Assembly: GCA_009929615.1 (NCBI GenBank)
Contig: SAAB01000016.1
Coordinates: forward strand, 1-62,876
DNA from: Clostridia bacterium
Lineage (GTDB): Bacteria > Bacillota > Clostridia > Lachnospirales > Lachnospiraceae
Reading direction: 5' to 3'
Length of the DNA stretch: 62,876 nucleotides
The position numbers were made by a program, and so were the translations under genes. Position 1 is the stretch's first letter, and each line of letters starts with the position of its first letter. Positions 60,378 to 62,876 of the stretch are shown piece after piece. The notes below the pieces were generated by a model, which worked only from the letters and a program-made list of their open reading frames with translations, made no database searches and had not been told where the DNA came from.

Positions 60378-60413
60378 GGCCAGATATCTTTGCAAAAAAG
60401 ATATCTGGCCTTT
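60378..60413 (+). terminator. Terminator of the regulator gene
   Basis: The 14-bp stem GGCCAGATATCTTT/AAAGATATCTGGCC (60378-60391 with 60397-60410) starts 13 nt after the stop. The T run is short (TTT), with more T from 60420. The rest of the gap to 60591 is AT-rich with no gene seen. Confidence 0.7.
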
Positions 60414-60591
60414 AAACGTGTTTTTCTTTTGCGGTTCTGTTTTACATTGTACCACTTAATTTTTCATATGTATATACTTAGCATGCAAACTATTAGCACG
60501 AAATTTTCTACATTTTTTTGTCTATTACTTCCATATCACATGATTTTTTGTTTAAAATTAACAAGGTTTTTATAATTTTTGGTATTTTTTC

Positions 60592-60640
60592 ACAAAATAA
60601 AAGACATCTGTTTATACTTTCTGAAAACAGATGTCTTTTT
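60592..60640 (-). terminator. Terminator of the dicarboxylate/amino-acid symporter gene
   Basis: The stem AAAAGACATCTGTTT/AAACAGATGTCTTTT (60599-60613 with 60625-60639), with T-rich sequence on both sides, 5 nt after the symporter stop. It can work in both directions. Confidence 0.85.
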
Positions 60641-60644
60641 CTTC

Positions 60645-61916
60645 CTATGATTCGCTCATAAAAACTTCTTTATCAAATTCTTTATCCTGAACCGCAACAA
60701 TGGTTGTGCACACAGCATCGCCTGTAACATTAACTGCTGTTCGTGCCATATCCAAAATACGGTCAATACCCATAATCATCGTGATTCCTTCCAACGGAAG
60801 CCCTACAGCATTAAATACCATGGAAAGGGTAATCAGGCCAACACTTGGAACACCGGCTGTACCAATAGATGCCAGAGTTGCCGTAGCAATAACCATGATA
60901 TAATCCTGGATTCCCAAAGGAATACCAAATGCCTGGGATGCAAATACAACAGCAACACCCTGCATAATGGCCGTACCATCCATATTAATAGTGGCACCCA
61001 ATGGAATAGTAAAAGATGAAATCTTTCTGGAAACACCAATTTTCTCATCCAACGTATCTATAGACAACGGAATCGTCGCATTCGAAGTCGCTGTTGAAAA
61101 AGCAAAGGTCATAACCGGGAAGAATTTTTTAATAAAACGTATTGGGTTCAGTCCGGTACAAACCTTCAAAAGACCCATATACACAAGGAAACACTGGACA
61201 ACCAAAGCCAGAATAACACCGAGCATATATTTCATCAACGGTATAAAGGCATCAAATCCAATACCGGAAAATGTTTTTGCTATCAGGCAGAATACACCAT
61301 AAGGCGCCAGAGACATAACCATCATGGTCATCTCCATCATAATCTCATTAAACTGAGAAAAGAAGTTAGATACCACAGATGTCTTTTCACCAAGTTTTGC
61401 TAAAATAATACCAATAATCATAGCAAAAAGAATAATCTGAAGCATATTTCCTTCAGCCAGCCCCTGAACCGGATTCTTTGGAATAATGTTTAACAATGTA
61501 TCTGCAAAGCTTGTACTCTCAGCCGTCTGGGTCTCTACCCGGGTAATCTCTTCCATGTTCAGGCCCATACCCGGGTCAATAACCTGGGCCACACTCAAGG
61601 CTACAACAACGGCCAGAGCTGTTGTCAGCATATAAAAGCACAATGTCTTAACACCAACCTTGCCCAGCGTCTTCGTATCGCCAATGGATGCACTTCCGCA
61701 AACCAGAGAAGTAAATACCAGTGGCACAACCAACATCTGCATCAGTCGAAGAAATCCATTACCTATAACATAAAAAATACCATTTATAAATACTGTATCT
61801 CGAACATAACTTGCCGGAACCCAGTAGTGAAGAACAACACCTAAAATAGCACCGGCAATTAATGCAATAAATATTTTTGATGTCAATCCCAACTTCTTTT
61901 TCTTTTTATCTGCCAT
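60645..61916 (-). CDS. Dicarboxylate/amino acid:cation symporter (DAACS, GltP family)
   Basis: A 423-residue membrane protein of the SLC1 fold. Family marks: MQMLVVPLVFTSLVCG, the serine-rich re-entrant loop AFSTATSNATIPLSID, the signature TINMDGTAIMQGVAVVFASQ and the second hairpin GTAGVPSVGLITLSMV. It takes up Glu, Asp, Ser/Thr or C4-dicarboxylates with Na+ or H+; the exact substrate is not clear. The N-terminus is very basic (MADKKKKKLG). It overlaps the RmlD-like gene upstream by 11 nt, and no functional link is obvious. Confidence 0.92.
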   Translation of the reverse strand: MADKKKKKLGLTSKIFIALIAGAILGVVLHYWVPASYVRDTVFINGIFYVIGNGFLRLMQMLVVPLVFTSLVCGSASIGDTKTLGKVGVKTLCFYMLTTALAVVVALSVAQVIDPGMGLNMEEITRVETQTAESTSFADTLLNIIPKNPVQGLAEGNMLQIILFAMIIGIILAKLGEKTSVVSNFFSQFNEIMMEMTMMVMSLAPYGVFCLIAKTFSGIGFDAFIPLMKYMLGVILALVVQCFLVYMGLLKVCTGLNPIRFIKKFFPVMTFAFSTATSNATIPLSIDTLDEKIGVSRKISSFTIPLGATINMDGTAIMQGVAVVFASQAFGIPLGIQDYIMVIATATLASIGTAGVPSVGLITLSMVFNAVGLPLEGITMIMGIDRILDMARTAVNVTGDAVCTTIVAVQDKEFDKEVFMSES

Positions 61917-62778
61917 TTTTCATCCCCCTCACTTCAAGATATTCTTCCAGGTCATCTTCCCAGAGAGGCATTTTGTAAATTTCCGTCATTTTCATCATAA
62001 GATTTTCAAGTATGGTATACTTTGGACGACGGTTTCCTCCGCTGAGTTCTTCCGCCAATGCCGGCTTCAGCAAAGTCGCATCATTGCCTGTAAGCTCCAG
62101 CACCTTTTTTGCAAAATCATAACGACTGCAAGAACCCTCGCAGGACGCATGATAAACACCATATTCTTTGCTCTCCATCAGGCAGAGAATCCCCCGTGCC
62201 AAAGCATCTGTACTGGTCGGTGTGCTGACCTGGTCATAGGCCACCCGTATTTCCTTACCGCTTTTCACTTTTTCCAAAAGCTGGCTCATAAAATTATTAC
62301 CATCACCATACATCCAGGCACTGCGAATCACCAGATGTTTTGGATTCAATTCTCTGACCATCGTTTCTCCGGCAAGCTTGGATTTACCATAGACCGTATT
62401 CGGAAGGGTCACATCAAATTCTGTTAATTTGTCCCTTCTATCTCCTGCAAACACATCATCTGTAGACATCTGAATAATCTTTGCATCTACCATATGTGCT
62501 GCTGCACTGACATTTCTTGCTCCCAGTGCGTTCACCTTATAGGCCATAACCATATCTTTCTCACAGGCTGCAACATCGGTCATACCGGCACAATTAATAA
62601 TAACATTCGGCCGTGTCGTTGACGCATAACGTGAAACCTGGTCCATATTCGTAATATCTACATCCATGTCCGTTGTCAAAACATTATATAACTCCTCCTG
62701 ACATTTCATCTGTCGGAGAATTGCCCTGCCCAGCTGGCCATTAGCCCCTGTAATCCAAATTCTTAGACTTCTTGACAT
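61906..62778 (-). CDS. RmlD-like dTDP-4-dehydrorhamnose reductase (extended SDR)
   Basis: A 290-residue Rossmann-fold reductase. It has ITGANGQLGRAILRQM (NAD(P) loop), the RmlD-type INCAGMTDVAACEKD, STDDVFAG and the catalytic YGKSKLAGE, then RSAWMYGDGNNFM. RmlD makes dTDP-L-rhamnose; relatives work on other sugar nucleotides. No rmlA, rmlB or rmlC is in the window, so the pathway is open. I prefer the ATG at 62778, because similarity begins there; a TTG at 62790 is possible and neither has a clear ribosome site. It overlaps the symporter gene by 11 nt. Confidence 0.87.
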   Translation of the reverse strand: MSRSLRIWITGANGQLGRAILRQMKCQEELYNVLTTDMDVDITNMDQVSRYASTTRPNVIINCAGMTDVAACEKDMVMAYKVNALGARNVSAAAHMVDAKIIQMSTDDVFAGDRRDKLTEFDVTLPNTVYGKSKLAGETMVRELNPKHLVIRSAWMYGDGNNFMSQLLEKVKSGKEIRVAYDQVSTPTSTDALARGILCLMESKEYGVYHASCEGSCSRYDFAKKVLELTGNDATLLKPALAEELSGGNRRPKYTILENLMMKMTEIYKMPLWEDDLEEYLEVRGMKNGR

Positions 62779-62876
62779 ATTTTGGCTCAATCACAAATTT
62801 TGTGGGATAAAGGATTTCTGACATAAGTCTTCCTGCTGATATCAAACAGTTTAAGGAAGAAGTATTCATCATCACG

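Noticed and set aside
62787-62876. Open minus-strand frame at the right edge (possible end of the gene before the RmlD-like gene)
   Set aside because: Two of the three minus-strand frames are open to the edge and neither shows a motif, so no partial gene can be supported.

Overview
The window looks like chromosomal DNA of an anaerobic, low-to-mid GC Firmicute of the Lachnospiraceae type. Supporting signs are SpoVG, DnaD/DnaI-type replication proteins, a GlgC/GlgD pair, an LTA-synthase-like enzyme, strong AGGAGG ribosome sites and many intrinsic terminators. A complete lactate-import and lactoyl-CoA dehydratase operon (51.5-58.6 kb) points to a propionate former using the acrylate pathway, such as Coprococcus catus or a close relative. 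That name is an inference from gene content, not from a database match. I see no rRNA, tRNA, CRISPR array, prophage or intact insertion sequence.

Layout. 0-1 kb: a possible remnant of a membrane protein and a polysaccharide deacetylase. 1-15.2 kb, almost all on the minus strand: potassium uptake (trkH, trkA), purine nucleoside phosphorylase, homoserine dehydrogenase, a DUF554 membrane protein, a PrsA-like foldase, then mfd, pth, spoVG, glgD and glgC. 15.6-20.8 kb, plus strand: murC, a cluster of DnaA boxes, a DnaD-type protein, a DnaI-type helicase loader and a divergent PRPP synthetase. 20.9-28 kb, minus: corA, a YhaN/YhaO (SbcC/D-like) pair, an LTA synthase relative and asnS. 28-45.7 kb is mixed: an M29 aminopeptidase, a methyltransferase/851-residue protein/Cys-rich protein group, a VanY-like peptidase, malQ-plsC, a MocR regulator divergent from a PNPOx-like protein, cca, and a VTC polyphosphate polymerase-DUF4956-beta-helix lipoprotein operon. 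45.9-51.1 kb: upp, an alanine/glycine:sodium symporter, and an operon of a CofE-like ligase, a small protein, a 2-hydroxyacid dehydrogenase and a phosphodiesterase-like enzyme.

51.5-60.4 kb is the metabolic centre. One minus-strand operon, in transcription order, encodes propionate CoA-transferase, a VOC/epimerase-like protein, the dehydratase activator ATPase, the two dehydratase subunits and a lactate permease. A divergent helix-turn-helix regulator of an unrecognised family lies upstream, and the gap between them is full of inverted repeats. Together these genes would import lactate, activate it to lactoyl-CoA, possibly adjust its stereochemistry, and dehydrate it to acryloyl-CoA. The acryloyl-CoA reductase and a lactate racemase are not in the window. 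The right edge carries a dicarboxylate/amino-acid symporter and an RmlD-like reductase.

The observations most worth following are: the VOC protein as a candidate lactoyl-CoA epimerase; the unknown regulator and its operators; the DnaA-box cluster in front of the replication-initiation genes; a 43-bp promoter element (34 of 43 positions identical) shared by the polyphosphate operon and the CofE-like operon; and the structured DNA/RNA after the lactate permease. No computation or search was run. Coordinates of short sites were counted by hand.
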